Assembly (NCBI RefSeq): GCF_002776575.1 | Contig: NZ_CP022548.1 | Location: 945,001 to 1,009,000, forward strand | Reading direction: 5' to 3' | Length of the DNA: 64,000 nt | Source of the DNA: Sphingorhabdus sp. YGSMI21 | GTDB lineage: Bacteria; Pseudomonadota; Alphaproteobacteria; Sphingomonadales; Sphingomonadaceae | The notes under the pieces: model-generated | Database searches by the model: none | What the model was told of the DNA's origin: nothing | What the model saw: the letters and a program-made list of their open reading frames with translations, nothing else | Translations under genes and position numbers: made by a program | In this document: positions 1-8,436 of the stretch, piece by piece | Numbering within the stretch: position 1 is the first letter of the stretch | How the letters are laid out: every line of letters begins with the position of its first letter

Positions 1-317
1 GTGGCATCGCGGATCATCGGGAATTGCGGCTTCAGATCCTCCGGTGCCTCCGGCCGGTTGGCCTTATACTGATCATAGAGATCGTTGCGGAAACTGGTTC
101 CCGCCTTGTCCAGCACCACCGCCATATGGGTCGGACCGTCGGCCTTGTTCAGCTCGTCGGCGAGCTTCCACAACATCGTCGTATAGCCATAGACCGCGCC
201 GACCGGTTCGCCGCGGACATTGGTCAGCGGCGGCAGGCGGTGATAGGCACGGAAAATATAGGCCGAGCCGTCAACAAGATAGAGATGGTTGGGTTTGCTG
301 TCTGTAGGGTCCGTCAT
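1..317 (-). CDS. polA: DNA polymerase I, N-terminal part (runs off left edge)
   Basis: Reading leftward from ATG at 317, the frame stays open to the window edge and gives about 105 residues. The start LYLVDGSAYIFRAYH, followed by VGAVYGYTTMLWKL, matches the opening of the 5'-3' exonuclease (FEN-like) domain of bacterial DNA polymerase I. VLDKAGTSFRNDLYDQYKANR fits its helical-arch region. The enzyme fills gaps and removes primers in replication and repair. Only the first part of the nuclease domain is present here; the polymerase domain lies outside the window. The gene is divergent from nothing visible and its promoter should lie in 318-367. Confidence 0.85.
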   Translation of the reverse strand, partial: MTDPTDSKPNHLYLVDGSAYIFRAYHRLPPLTNVRGEPVGAVYGYTTMLWKLADELNKADGPTHMAVVLDKAGTSFRNDLYDQYKANRPEAPEDLKPQFPMIRDA

Positions 318-367
318 GGCTGCCAGCACTAGCAGTACCAGCAGCCTTCGTCATTTCAAATTCTGCT

Positions 368-1216
368 TCAGCGGAAATTTGAATGGACGACAAATGGTTT
401 GAAATCCTGGACCCGATCGTGGACGGGGCGCGGCTTGGCGCTCATGCCCGGTTCGAACAGCGCAACCTGGTTGCGCCCGCGCCGTTTGGCGGTGAACAAG
501 GCGGTGTCCGCATTGCCCATGAGCGCGGCCCGGTCCTGATGCGGGGCGATATCGGCAACGCCGATGCTGACCGTGATCACATGCCGCATATTGCGGTGCG
601 GCTCGAAGATCGTGTTCTCGATCTCGTGCCGGATGATCTCGCCGATGATCTGTCCTTCCGGCGCGCTGGTGTCGGGCAGGAATATGCCGAATTCCTCGCC
701 GCCGATCCGGCCGACCACGTCATCCTTGCGCAAGATTTTCCGGAAGACGTCACCCAGCAGGATCAGCGCCTTGTCGCCTATCGGATGTCCGAAATTATCG
801 TTGATTTTCTTGAAGTGATCAACGTCGACGATCATCAGCACATTGGACTGGTCATTCACGCGCAATATATCGAGCTGGGCGAAAAAGCTGTCGCGGCTGA
901 GCAACCCGGTCATGCCGTCGAAATTGGCCCGCTGTTCGAGCGCCTTGTTCGCTTGGCGCAAGTCGGATTGCGTTTCCTTGAGCCGGTTGGTCAGCCGGAC
1001 GAGCTTGAACCGCTGTTTCGACATGTAAAGGCCCAGCGGGAAGGTAATCGCCCAGGGAATCAGAAAAGACATGTTGAGCGCCGGCCAGAAACGGTCGTCC
1101 ACGCCGAAGAACAGGAAATAGACGATTCCGGTGAACGTAACCGATAACAATGCCGCGATGGCCGAAATGATGGCGGTCTGTCGAACGGGCGACAAGCTGG
1201 ACATTGTTGTGTTCAT
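368..1216 (-). CDS. Membrane-anchored diguanylate cyclase (GGDEF)
   Basis: Predicted c-di-GMP synthase of 282 residues. Two hydrophobic segments (about residues 13-36 and 48-64) are followed by a short helical linker (about 70-97) and a GGDEF domain. The signature reads GGEEF at about 172-176, an active variant of GGDEF. An RxxD inhibitory-site motif (RKDD, about 163-166) lies five residues before it, so product inhibition is expected. I chose ATG 1216; an upstream TTG at 1228 is in frame but has no better ribosome site. No sensory domain apart from the membrane segments is visible, so the input signal is unknown. Confidence 0.88.
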   Translation of the reverse strand: MNTTMSSLSPVRQTAIISAIAALLSVTFTGIVYFLFFGVDDRFWPALNMSFLIPWAITFPLGLYMSKQRFKLVRLTNRLKETQSDLRQANKALEQRANFDGMTGLLSRDSFFAQLDILRVNDQSNVLMIVDVDHFKKINDNFGHPIGDKALILLGDVFRKILRKDDVVGRIGGEEFGIFLPDTSAPEGQIIGEIIRHEIENTIFEPHRNMRHVITVSIGVADIAPHQDRAALMGNADTALFTAKRRGRNQVALFEPGMSAKPRPVHDRVQDFKPFVVHSNFR

Positions 1217-1343
1217 GAAACTGTCCAATAGCGGAGATATATTGAACGCCTATGCAGATCATTGGTTAACGCGCTGGTCTTGATTGGCGCGCATATTGTG
1301 TTGTTCTGGGGCAGGTCGGTCCGGAGACCGGCTTTTCCGGGCC

Positions 1344-2231
1344 TCAATCGGGCAGGATTCCCTGCAAGGCCGCCCGGTTGTCGCGCAGCACCGTTTCGGC
1401 AAAATCCATGAAGGCGCGAACCCGGGCGGTCCTGCGCAAATCCTCGTGGGTCAATATCCAGATATCGCGCGAGGGTACCGGATCGCGGTTGGTTGCCCGC
1501 ACCAGACCGGGCACGCCGTCGGCGGCGATGCAGGGAACCATCACCAGACCCATTCCGGCCCGCGCCATCTGTACCTGCAAAGTCATGCTGGCAAAGCTGC
1601 CCCAGACCGGCACCCGCGCATATTCGCTGTCCTGGGTCCAGTCGGGATAGCGGCCGTCATGCTCGCTCCAGCCGATCCAACGCGCATCTTCCGGCCGGTT
1701 TTCAAAATCCTGACGCGCCAGATAGTCCGGGTTGGCATAAATGGACGTATAATAGGAAAACAGCCGTTTGCCGACCAGGGCATCGGGCGGATTATTGTCC
1801 ATCCGGATCGCGATATCCGCTTCCCGCCGGGCGACATCGAGCAAGTCGAAGCTGGTAAGAATTTGCAGGTCGAGCCCCGGATAGGCATCGCAGAACTCGG
1901 GCAGGCGGTCCGCGAAAAAGGCCACCGCGAAGGGTTCGGCCATGGTCACCTTGAGAGTGCCGGTCAGTTCATTGTCACGCCCGGCGATATGGCGCTCCAC
2001 TGCAAATAATTCTTCAGAGAACCGGTCGGCGACGCGCGCCAGATCCTCCCCCGACGCGGTCGGGAAATAGCCTTCCGGCCGGCGCTCGAACAGACGGCTG
2101 TCGAGCGACTTTTCCAATTGTTCGATCCTGCGGCTTACGGTGCTGTGGTGCACGCCAAGCTGTTTGGCGGCGGCACGCACCGTGCCGACTTTCATAACCA
2201 TGCGGAACGTCTTGACCTCTTCCCAGTCCAT
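1344..2231 (-). CDS. LysR-family transcriptional regulator
   Basis: Protein of 295 residues with an N-terminal winged helix-turn-helix (GTVRAAAKQLGVHHSTVSRR, about residues 17-36) and a C-terminal LysR substrate-binding fold. ATG at 2231 gives the usual LysR start (MDWEEVKTF). A TTG 21 nt further upstream is in frame but lacks a Shine-Dalgarno sequence. The gene is divergent from the MAPEG gene at 2401, and LysR proteins often control a divergent neighbour, so that gene is a candidate target. The ligand cannot be inferred. Confidence 0.85.
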   Translation of the reverse strand: MDWEEVKTFRMVMKVGTVRAAAKQLGVHHSTVSRRIEQLEKSLDSRLFERRPEGYFPTASGEDLARVADRFSEELFAVERHIAGRDNELTGTLKVTMAEPFAVAFFADRLPEFCDAYPGLDLQILTSFDLLDVARREADIAIRMDNNPPDALVGKRLFSYYTSIYANPDYLARQDFENRPEDARWIGWSEHDGRYPDWTQDSEYARVPVWGSFASMTLQVQMARAGMGLVMVPCIAADGVPGLVRATNRDPVPSRDIWILTHEDLRRTARVRAFMDFAETVLRDNRAALQGILPD

Positions 2232-2400
2232 AAGCGCGGACTGTAGCGGCAAGAGCCCGGCATTGCATGGCTAAAATTTGCACCAGCAAGGTGCAATCCG
2301 TCGCTTTGACATCCTGTTTTTACGCCGATAAAAATCTTGTCATCGCACCACCCCTGCCGCAGGTTGAGCCAGGACAATATCGACTATCAGGAGAGTGCCC

Positions 2401-2817
2401 ATGACCATACCGATTATCGCGGCCTTTACCGGCGCTATTCTCGTTATATTGCAGGCGATATTGATGATTGCGGTCGGCATGCACCGCATCCGCAACCGGA
2501 TTGCCCTGGGCACCGGCGGCGATCCGGCGCTGGAACGCAAGGTCCGTCGTCATGCCAATCTCGCCGAAAATGCCGCCCTGTTCATCGTCGTGCTGGCGCT
2601 GGCGGAAATGACGGTGGTGCCCAATGATATCGTCCGGATCATCGCCATCGTCTTCATCATCGGCCGCATTTTGCACGCCATTGCCCTGTCGACGGTTTCC
2701 GGTTCGCACGGTGCGGAAACCGGCAAGATTTTTCAGGCCTTCCGGGCCATAGGCGCGCTCAGCACCTTTGGCAGCTTCATCGCGCTGGGCGGCTATCTGG
2801 TCGCCGGCCTGTTCTAG
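2401..2817 (+). CDS. MAPEG-family membrane protein
   Basis: Small integral membrane protein of 138 residues with about four hydrophobic segments. The conserved stretch RKVRRHANLAENAALFIV matches the MAPEG (membrane-associated eicosanoid/glutathione metabolism) family, whose bacterial members include glutathione-dependent transferases. ATG 2401 is preceded by GGAG at a good distance; an in-frame GTG six nt earlier is less likely. It is divergent from the LysR regulator and about 35 bp upstream of the DUF1993 gene, so those two may form a short operon. The substrate is unknown. Confidence 0.8.
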   Translation: MTIPIIAAFTGAILVILQAILMIAVGMHRIRNRIALGTGGDPALERKVRRHANLAENAALFIVVLALAEMTVVPNDIVRIIAIVFIIGRILHAIALSTVSGSHGAETGKIFQAFRAIGALSTFGSFIALGGYLVAGLF

Positions 2818-2853
2818 ACCTTCCCGTTCCACCCGATCTCAGAAAGACATATC

Positions 2854-3369
2854 ATGACCACTGCCCTCTCCAGGATTTTCAAAGACTCCACCGCGCAGGC
2901 GTTTCGCGGACTGACCACGGTTCTGGAAAAGGCCAGGGCAACCGCAGAGGCAGCCGGGACCGCCGAAGAGGCCTATCTCGGCGCGCGCCTGTTTCCCGAC
3001 ATGAACGATCTGAAATGGCAGGTGCAGATGATCACCGAATTTGCCGTTCGTGGTGCGGCGCGGATGAGCGGAACCACGCCCGACGATCTGCCGAACCTGC
3101 CGATGGAAGGGGAAACATTCGACGCCCTGATCGGACGGATTGCCGAATGTGCGGCGACAGTCGCCGCTACCGATGATGCGACGATCGATGGCAATGCCGG
3201 CATGAAAATCACCATGCCGATCGGTCCGGAACAGACCATCGAGCTGGACGGCGAGACCTATGTTCTCAGCTTCTTCCTGCCCAATCTCTACTTCCACGTC
3301 ACCACCGCCTATAATCTGTTGCGGATGCAAGGTGTAGCGATCGGCAAACGCGAATATATGGGCATGTAG
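2854..3369 (+). CDS. DUF1993 family protein
   Basis: Soluble protein of 171 residues resembling the DUF1993 family, which has a DinB-like four-helix fold and no established function. Recognisable stretches are the N-terminal region ending in LYLGARLFPDM-like sequence (here YLGARLFPDMNDLKWQVQ) and the C-terminal YFHVTTAYNLLRMQGVAIGK. It follows the MAPEG gene by 36 bp on the same strand. No catalytic residues can be assigned. Confidence 0.75.
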   Translation: MTTALSRIFKDSTAQAFRGLTTVLEKARATAEAAGTAEEAYLGARLFPDMNDLKWQVQMITEFAVRGAARMSGTTPDDLPNLPMEGETFDALIGRIAECAATVAATDDATIDGNAGMKITMPIGPEQTIELDGETYVLSFFLPNLYFHVTTAYNLLRMQGVAIGKREYMGM

Positions 3370-3375
3370 GGCGGC

Positions 3376-4095
3376 TCAGTCGGCCCGCTGCGGCCCGCGG
3401 CCATCCTGCCACCATTCCTGCAGCCAGCCATAGGGTCGCGCCACCGCCCGGCCGCTTGCGTCCCGCGCCGGTTCAAAGCGAAAACGCTGTTCAATCAGCT
3501 TGCAAGTGGTGGCATCAAGGGTGGCGTGACCACTGGATTGGTGAATCCGGCAGTCGCTTGCCCGGCCATCCGCGCCGACGGTGAAATGGGCCACCACATT
3601 GCCCCGATTGCCGGATTGCCAAACGGATCGTGGGATATCCTTGCGGCTGATTGCCCCGGAAACATAGCGCGGACCGGAGACAATACCACCGCCGCCGTAG
3701 CCATCACCCTGCCCGCCACTGCCGAAGCCCGGCCCGGCCTGATCGGAAGCACCGGCGCTGGATTCATCTCCAGGTCCGGCAACCGGCGCGGCAATCACCG
3801 GCGATTCTATCTCGAGTTTGATCTCCGGTATCGGCGCCACAATCTGGGTCGGCGCAGCGTTCAGATTTTCCGGCGAGGTTGGCTTTTCCAAGGCTTCCGC
3901 CGGCTTCTCGGCGGGGGCTGGCTCCGGCGGCAGCGGTGGCGTGACATTGATGACCGTGAATCCCGCCGTCACAGTCTTTGCAACGTCCATGCCCATAGCG
4001 CTGACCAGCGCATAGCCGATCGCGAGATGAATGAAGATCACGCCCGCTATGGATTTGGTGCGCTGCCGCCAGCCGGTTTCCGCCACATAGTTCAT
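3376..4095 (-). CDS. TonB-family energy transducer-like protein
   Basis: Protein of 239 residues with classical TonB architecture. A short cytoplasmic N-terminus leads into one membrane anchor (about residues 17-35). Next comes a proline-rich periplasmic linker (PPLPPEPAPAEKPAEALEKP), a Gly-rich stretch and a C-terminal TonB domain (about 150-230; VVAHFTVGADGRASDCRI). It would transmit inner-membrane proton-motive energy to outer-membrane receptors. No exbB or exbD lies nearby, so it must use partners encoded elsewhere. It converges on the DUF1993 gene with only six bases between the stops. Confidence 0.82.
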   Translation of the reverse strand: MNYVAETGWRQRTKSIAGVIFIHLAIGYALVSAMGMDVAKTVTAGFTVINVTPPLPPEPAPAEKPAEALEKPTSPENLNAAPTQIVAPIPEIKLEIESPVIAAPVAGPGDESSAGASDQAGPGFGSGGQGDGYGGGGIVSGPRYVSGAISRKDIPRSVWQSGNRGNVVAHFTVGADGRASDCRIHQSSGHATLDATTCKLIEQRFRFEPARDASGRAVARPYGWLQEWWQDGRGPQRAD

Positions 4096-4283
4096 GCAGC
4101 CTATCTAGCATGGGAAGCATGAATAAATTCTGGCCGGCGCCGGTTCCGGTTTGGTGCCAAGCGTATTTTCTGGTATATCGGCGCTGTTCGTGACTGGCGA
4201 GATCAGGATGGCTTACCATCGGGGAGCGGACGAATTTTCAAAAGCCGATCGCCTGGGCGCCTCTCAAACTATGGAGCAGCCCC

Positions 4284-4967
4284 ATGACCGACAGTCCGAA
4301 ACCCTTTCACATCGTCTTTCTGCTGTTTGACGGCATCACCCAGCTGGATTTTACCGGTCCAGCGCAGGTGCTTTGCCGGATTCCCGGCGCCGTCGTTCAC
4401 ACGGCGGCGAAGGATATCAAGCCGATACAGACAGACAGCGGTTTCGCCATTCTCCCCTCGACCGATTTCATCGGCTGCCCGCAAGCCGACCTGCTGTGCG
4501 TGCCCGGCGGTTTCGGCACCCGGGATGTCATTCAGGATGAAGCCACGCTGCAATTCATGCGCGATCAGGCCGCGGCTGCCCGATATGTCACCTCGGTATG
4601 CACCGGTTCGCTGGCGCTCGGCGCGGCAGGGCTGCTGGAGGGCAGGCGGGCGACCAGCCATTGGGCCTATACCGGCCTGCTCGAAAAATTCGGCGCAACG
4701 CATGAAAAAGCGCGGGTGGTCAAGGATGGCAATATCATCACCGCCGGCGGGGTAACTTCGGGCATCGACTTCGCCCTGACCGTGGTGGCGGAAATCGCCG
4801 GACAGCAATGGGCCGAATCAATCCAGCTCAGCCTCGAATATGATCCGCACCCGCCGTTCGACAGCGGCCACCCCGATGTCGCCGATCCCGATCTGCTCGC
4901 TGCCCTGCTGGACCGCGTCTACGAAAAGGCGGCCGGGGATCTGGCCGACATTATTGATAGGCCATAG
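4284..4967 (+). CDS. DJ-1/PfpI family protein (isonitrile hydratase-like)
   Basis: Protein of 227 residues with the DJ-1/PfpI fold. The nucleophile-elbow cysteine lies in YVTSVCTGSLALGAAGLL and is followed by ATSHWAYTGLLEKFGA, the arrangement seen in GlxA-type regulators and bacterial isonitrile hydratase. There is no C-terminal AraC domain, which favours the stand-alone enzyme form. ATG 4284 has GGAG upstream. The true substrate is uncertain because this family also contains glyoxalase- and amidotransferase-like members. Confidence 0.78.
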   Translation: MTDSPKPFHIVFLLFDGITQLDFTGPAQVLCRIPGAVVHTAAKDIKPIQTDSGFAILPSTDFIGCPQADLLCVPGGFGTRDVIQDEATLQFMRDQAAAARYVTSVCTGSLALGAAGLLEGRRATSHWAYTGLLEKFGATHEKARVVKDGNIITAGGVTSGIDFALTVVAEIAGQQWAESIQLSLEYDPHPPFDSGHPDVADPDLLAALLDRVYEKAAGDLADIIDRP

Positions 4968-5019
4968 GTCCGGAATTTCCTTTTCCGCTGCGCTGCTTAT
5001 CGCGTAAGCGCAGTGGGGA

Positions 5020-6234
5020 ATGAACAGTCCCGCCCCGATCGAAAGCCGTGCGCCCGCCCGCATCAGCGAGCTGCGGCTCTTCCTCTTCGCGCTGTCGTCT
5101 GCGGCGGTGATCGCCAACGGCTATTATCTCCATCCCCTGATCACGCCGGTCGCCGAGGAATTCGGTGTCAGCGGCGCGACCGTCGGACTGGCTCCGGCGT
5201 TCAACCAGATCGCGCTTGCGCTGGGCATATTGCTGCTGTTGCCGCTTGGAGACCGGATCAACAACCGCACGCTGGTGACGATCTTTGTCGGCGGACAGTT
5301 TCTGGCGATGCTCGCCATGGCCCTGTCCGGCAGCTTCGTGATATTTGTCGCCGCTTCCTCGCTGCTCGGCTTTGTCACCATCGCCCCCTATCTGCTGCCG
5401 GCCTATGTGACGAAACGCGTGGCCCCGGAACGCATTGGCCATGTCACCGGCATCATGACCGCGGGCGTGACGCTCGGCATATTGGGCAGCCGGGTCGGCG
5501 GCGGTCTGCTCGGCCATTATTTCGGCTGGCGCTCGGCATATTGGGTCGGGGTGGCGTGCATGGCCTTGCTGGTGATCCTGCTGCCGCTGATCATGGAGCG
5601 CAGACGGGACGAGAAACCGTCTGGCGTCGAGCCACCGCGCTATGGCGAGCTGCTTCGCTCGCTCTGGCCGATCATGAAATCCCTGCCGGAGGTACCGCTG
5701 GGCGGGCTGATACAGGCGCTGTCCTTCGGCCTGTTTCTCGCTATCTGGCTGGCGATCGGCCTGCACTTGCCGCGCAACGGCTATGGTGTCGATACGGTTG
5801 GCTATCTGGCGATCATTGCCATTATCAACGTCTTCGGCTCGCCCTTTGCCGGCCGGTTCGCAGACCGTATCGGCGCCGAGCGCGCGCGCATCTATTTCTC
5901 GCTGGCACAGCTGATCGGTGTCTGCATCCTCCCCTTTGCCGGCCAGAATCTGGTCCTTCTGGTCATCGCGGTCATCTTCAATACGATTGGCGGAGCTTCG
6001 GTGGATATCTGCAGCCGGACAATCCTGTTCAAACGCGCGCCGGAGATCCGCACAAGGCTGATGACCATCTATATCGTCATCATGTTCATCGGCGGCGGCA
6101 TATCGAGCTGGCTGGGCGCGGCGACATATGAATATGCCGGATGGCCCGGGATTTCGGTCATGGCGATCTGCTATGCGCTGGCCATCATGGGCCTGTCGCT
6201 CTGGGGCCTGCGCTTCCGCCAGGCCAGAGCCTAG
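5020..6234 (+). CDS. MFS transporter
   Basis: Integral membrane protein of 404 residues with about twelve hydrophobic segments. A typical MFS loop signature (LGDRINNRTLV) follows the second segment and GRFADRIGAERAR lies in the second half. It resembles the YnfM/AraJ-like drug or metabolite exporters. A 7-bp inverted repeat (4988-4994 with 5007-5013) sits just before the start and could be an operator or the terminator of the preceding gene. Its stop overlaps the stop of the convergent reductase gene. The substrate cannot be inferred. Confidence 0.85.
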   Translation: MNSPAPIESRAPARISELRLFLFALSSAAVIANGYYLHPLITPVAEEFGVSGATVGLAPAFNQIALALGILLLLPLGDRINNRTLVTIFVGGQFLAMLAMALSGSFVIFVAASSLLGFVTIAPYLLPAYVTKRVAPERIGHVTGIMTAGVTLGILGSRVGGGLLGHYFGWRSAYWVGVACMALLVILLPLIMERRRDEKPSGVEPPRYGELLRSLWPIMKSLPEVPLGGLIQALSFGLFLAIWLAIGLHLPRNGYGVDTVGYLAIIAIINVFGSPFAGRFADRIGAERARIYFSLAQLIGVCILPFAGQNLVLLVIAVIFNTIGGASVDICSRTILFKRAPEIRTRLMTIYIVIMFIGGGISSWLGAATYEYAGWPGISVMAICYALAIMGLSLWGLRFRQARA

Positions 6235-7235
6235 ACCTTCACCAGCACCTTGCCGATATTGCCGCCGCTGAACAATTTTCCATAAGCGGTCAGGACATTC
6301 TCGATCCCTTCGGTCACGTCGAACGGCGTGTCGATCAGTCCCTGGTCGAGCCAGCCTTTCAGCTCCACCGTCAGCCGTTCGCCCTGATCGGCAAAATCGG
6401 GCGAGAAAAAGCCTTCGATGCGCAGCCGCTTCATCAATATCTGGTCGAACTGCTCCGGCCCGCGCCCGCGGCCGTCGCCCTCATATTGGGCGAGCAGACC
6501 GCAAAGCGCGATCCGGCCGTAGAGCGCCATATTGGGCAGCACCGCGTCGAGTATCGGCCCGCCGACATTGTCGAAATAGGCGTTTATGCCACCCTCGACC
6601 TTGGCCAGTTCGGCGGCGATATCGTCATTCTTGTAATCGATCGCCTTGGTGATGCCGAGCTCGTCTTCCAGCCAGCGGCATTTATCGGGTCCTCCGGCAA
6701 GGCCATAGACATTGGCGCCCAATATCTTCGCGACCTGGCAGGCCAGCACGCCGGTAGACCCGGCAGCGGCAGAGACCAGCACATTGTCGCCGGCCTTCAC
6801 GCCTGCCGTTTCCTTGATCCCCCAAAGCGCGGTCCAGCCGTTGAAGCCGAGCACGCCGAAATGCTGTTTGATATCGTCGATGGCGTTGTCGACCTTGACC
6901 AGTCCGGCCAACTCCGGCTGCATCACGCTAAAGTCCGCCCATTGCCCGAATCCGCGCACCAGATCGCCCTCGGCAAAACCGTCATGGCGGGAAGCCGCGA
7001 CATGGCCGAGCACCAGCCCGACCATCTTCGTGCCGAGTTCCAGCGGCGGCTGATAGCTGTCCTCGCGTTCGGTCATCCACATCCGCGTGCCCGCGTCCAT
7101 CGACAGATAGGCCGCTTTGACCAGCACCTCGCCATCGGCGAGTTCCGGCATTGGCTCGCTTTCCAGCGACAGCGAGCCTGAAACATCCTGTGCTTCGGGG
7201 CGAGAATTCAGCCGCCAATATCGGTTGATGGTCAT
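6231..7235 (-). CDS. NADP-dependent oxidoreductase (MDR, CurA/leukotriene B4 dehydrogenase-like)
   Basis: Medium-chain reductase of 334 residues starting MTINRYWRLNSRPE. It has the zinc-free MDR layout: an N-terminal GroES-like domain and a Rossmann segment with VLVSAAAGSTGVLACQVAK (about residues 145-165). AYFDNVGGPILDAVLP is typical of the curcumin reductase (CurA)/YncB and 15-oxoprostaglandin reductase group. It probably reduces alpha,beta-unsaturated carbonyls. A longer in-frame start at 7280 exists, but its first 15 codons come from an intergenic repeat. The Shine-Dalgarno GAGGG (complement of 7243-7247) lies inside that repeat. Confidence 0.85.
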   Translation of the reverse strand: MTINRYWRLNSRPEAQDVSGSLSLESEPMPELADGEVLVKAAYLSMDAGTRMWMTEREDSYQPPLELGTKMVGLVLGHVAASRHDGFAEGDLVRGFGQWADFSVMQPELAGLVKVDNAIDDIKQHFGVLGFNGWTALWGIKETAGVKAGDNVLVSAAAGSTGVLACQVAKILGANVYGLAGGPDKCRWLEDELGITKAIDYKNDDIAAELAKVEGGINAYFDNVGGPILDAVLPNMALYGRIALCGLLAQYEGDGRGRGPEQFDQILMKRLRIEGFFSPDFADQGERLTVELKGWLDQGLIDTPFDVTEGIENVLTAYGKLFSGGNIGKVLVKV

Positions 7236-7239
7236 AGTC

Positions 7240-7325
7240 GTGCCCTCGCGAAGGCGGGGGCCCATCTCCCGCTTGTGCATTTAGACGCCATGTCAGGAGA
7301 TGGGCTCCTGCCTGCGCAGGAGCAC
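7240..7325. repeat. Cloverleaf-type intergenic element, subfamily C
   Basis: An 86-bp element between two minus-strand genes. Closing stem GTG (7240-7242) pairs with CAC (7323-7325). Hairpin 1 is CCCTCGC, loop GAAG, GCGGGGG (7243-7260, with one G-T mismatch). Middle stem CCCATCTCC (7261-7269) pairs with GGAGATGGG (7296-7304). Hairpin 2 is CTCCTGC, loop CTGC, GCAGGAG (7305-7322). The same architecture with different sequence occurs at 27435-28144 and 30792-30878. Hairpin 1 contains the Shine-Dalgarno of the gene ending at 6231. Confidence 0.7.
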
Positions 7326-7341
7326 AGGAATTACCGCCAAA

Positions 7342-8415
7342 TTAAAGCAAATCGCCCTGTTCGATACTATCCTTATTGGCGGGAAGGCTGAACAGCATCC
7401 CGTCTTTGCCGAGCACGATCGGACCATCATAAGCGGCATCGGCGCCTCTCATGAAATAGGCGTCAAGATAGCCGAGCGGCAGCGCCGGAACGATATGCGA
7501 GAAAACCAGCATCTTCGCCTTGCCGGCCTTTGCCGTCTCCGCCGCCTCGACCGGCGTCGTATGATAGTCGGGAATGTCCGCCATGATTTTCACCAGCCGT
7601 TTGCGTCCGGCTTTTTCGAATGCTGTTTCCAGCGTGCCGACCATCTTGGCGTTCAGCACCTCGTGGACCAGCAGATCGCAGCCGCTGCAGGCCTTGGCAA
7701 CCGCTGGCAGCTTCACCGTATCACCGCTGAAAACGACCGAGCGGCCCTTGTAATCAAAACGATAGCCGACCGCGGGCGCGATCGGTTTATGGGCCACGGA
7801 AAATGCGGTGATCCGGATATCATCCTTGTCGTAGACGACCATCTGGTCCTGTCCCTCGGGGATGGTGAAGGGCTGCGCCGCGCCGCCCGCACCGGAAGCC
7901 GGCATCGTCGCTTCGCCATGATGGGCGATGCGATATTGCACATCGGCAGCATAAGCCGCGTTGAGACCGTCGACGATCGCTCCGACGCCCTCAGGCGCGA
8001 TCACCGGCAGCGGCGCGTCACGACCGCCACCAGCCCAGCGCTGCAGCATCAATTCGCCCATGCCGTCGATATGATCGCTGTGGAAATGGGTGAGCAGCAG
8101 GGCTTCGGTCGCGCCCGGATTGAGGCCCATCAGCCCCAGATTGCGCACCGCGCCGCCGCCGATATCGACAATGAACAGCTTGCCGTCGATGATCACCGCC
8201 GAACAGGGTCCGGCCCGGGTCGGATCGGGCAACGGCGATCCGGACCCGCAGAGCGCGACATGCATGCCGTCCGGCAGATCGCCAATGACATCGCGCGTCA
8301 CCGCGGTCTCGACCGCACCGGCAAACAGCCGCTCTCCGATCTGCTCCTGAAACAACAGGGCGGCGCCCGTCCCGAACAGTATCAGCAGCAACAGACCCAG
8401 GCCCAGCTTCTTCAT
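7342..8415 (-). CDS. Secreted or membrane-anchored MBL-fold metallohydrolase
   Basis: Protein of 357 residues with an N-terminal hydrophobic segment (about 3-22) acting as a signal or anchor, then a metallo-beta-lactamase fold. The metal motif HFHSDHIDG (about 110-118) is intact; VFSGDTVK supplies the later Asp and HE/SH residues near the end complete the site. The layout CGSGSPLPDP...GGGAVRN resembles RNase Z/arylsulfatase-like phosphodiesterases of the AtsA group. It probably hydrolyses a phospho- or sulfoester outside the cytoplasm. It lies 21 bp downstream of sdaA on the same strand and may be co-transcribed. Confidence 0.82.
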   Translation of the reverse strand: MKKLGLGLLLLILFGTGAALLFQEQIGERLFAGAVETAVTRDVIGDLPDGMHVALCGSGSPLPDPTRAGPCSAVIIDGKLFIVDIGGGAVRNLGLMGLNPGATEALLLTHFHSDHIDGMGELMLQRWAGGGRDAPLPVIAPEGVGAIVDGLNAAYAADVQYRIAHHGEATMPASGAGGAAQPFTIPEGQDQMVVYDKDDIRITAFSVAHKPIAPAVGYRFDYKGRSVVFSGDTVKLPAVAKACSGCDLLVHEVLNAKMVGTLETAFEKAGRKRLVKIMADIPDYHTTPVEAAETAKAGKAKMLVFSHIVPALPLGYLDAYFMRGADAAYDGPIVLGKDGMLFSLPANKDSIEQGDLL

Positions 8416-8436
8416 TTGATTTCCCTCCCGATTCGG

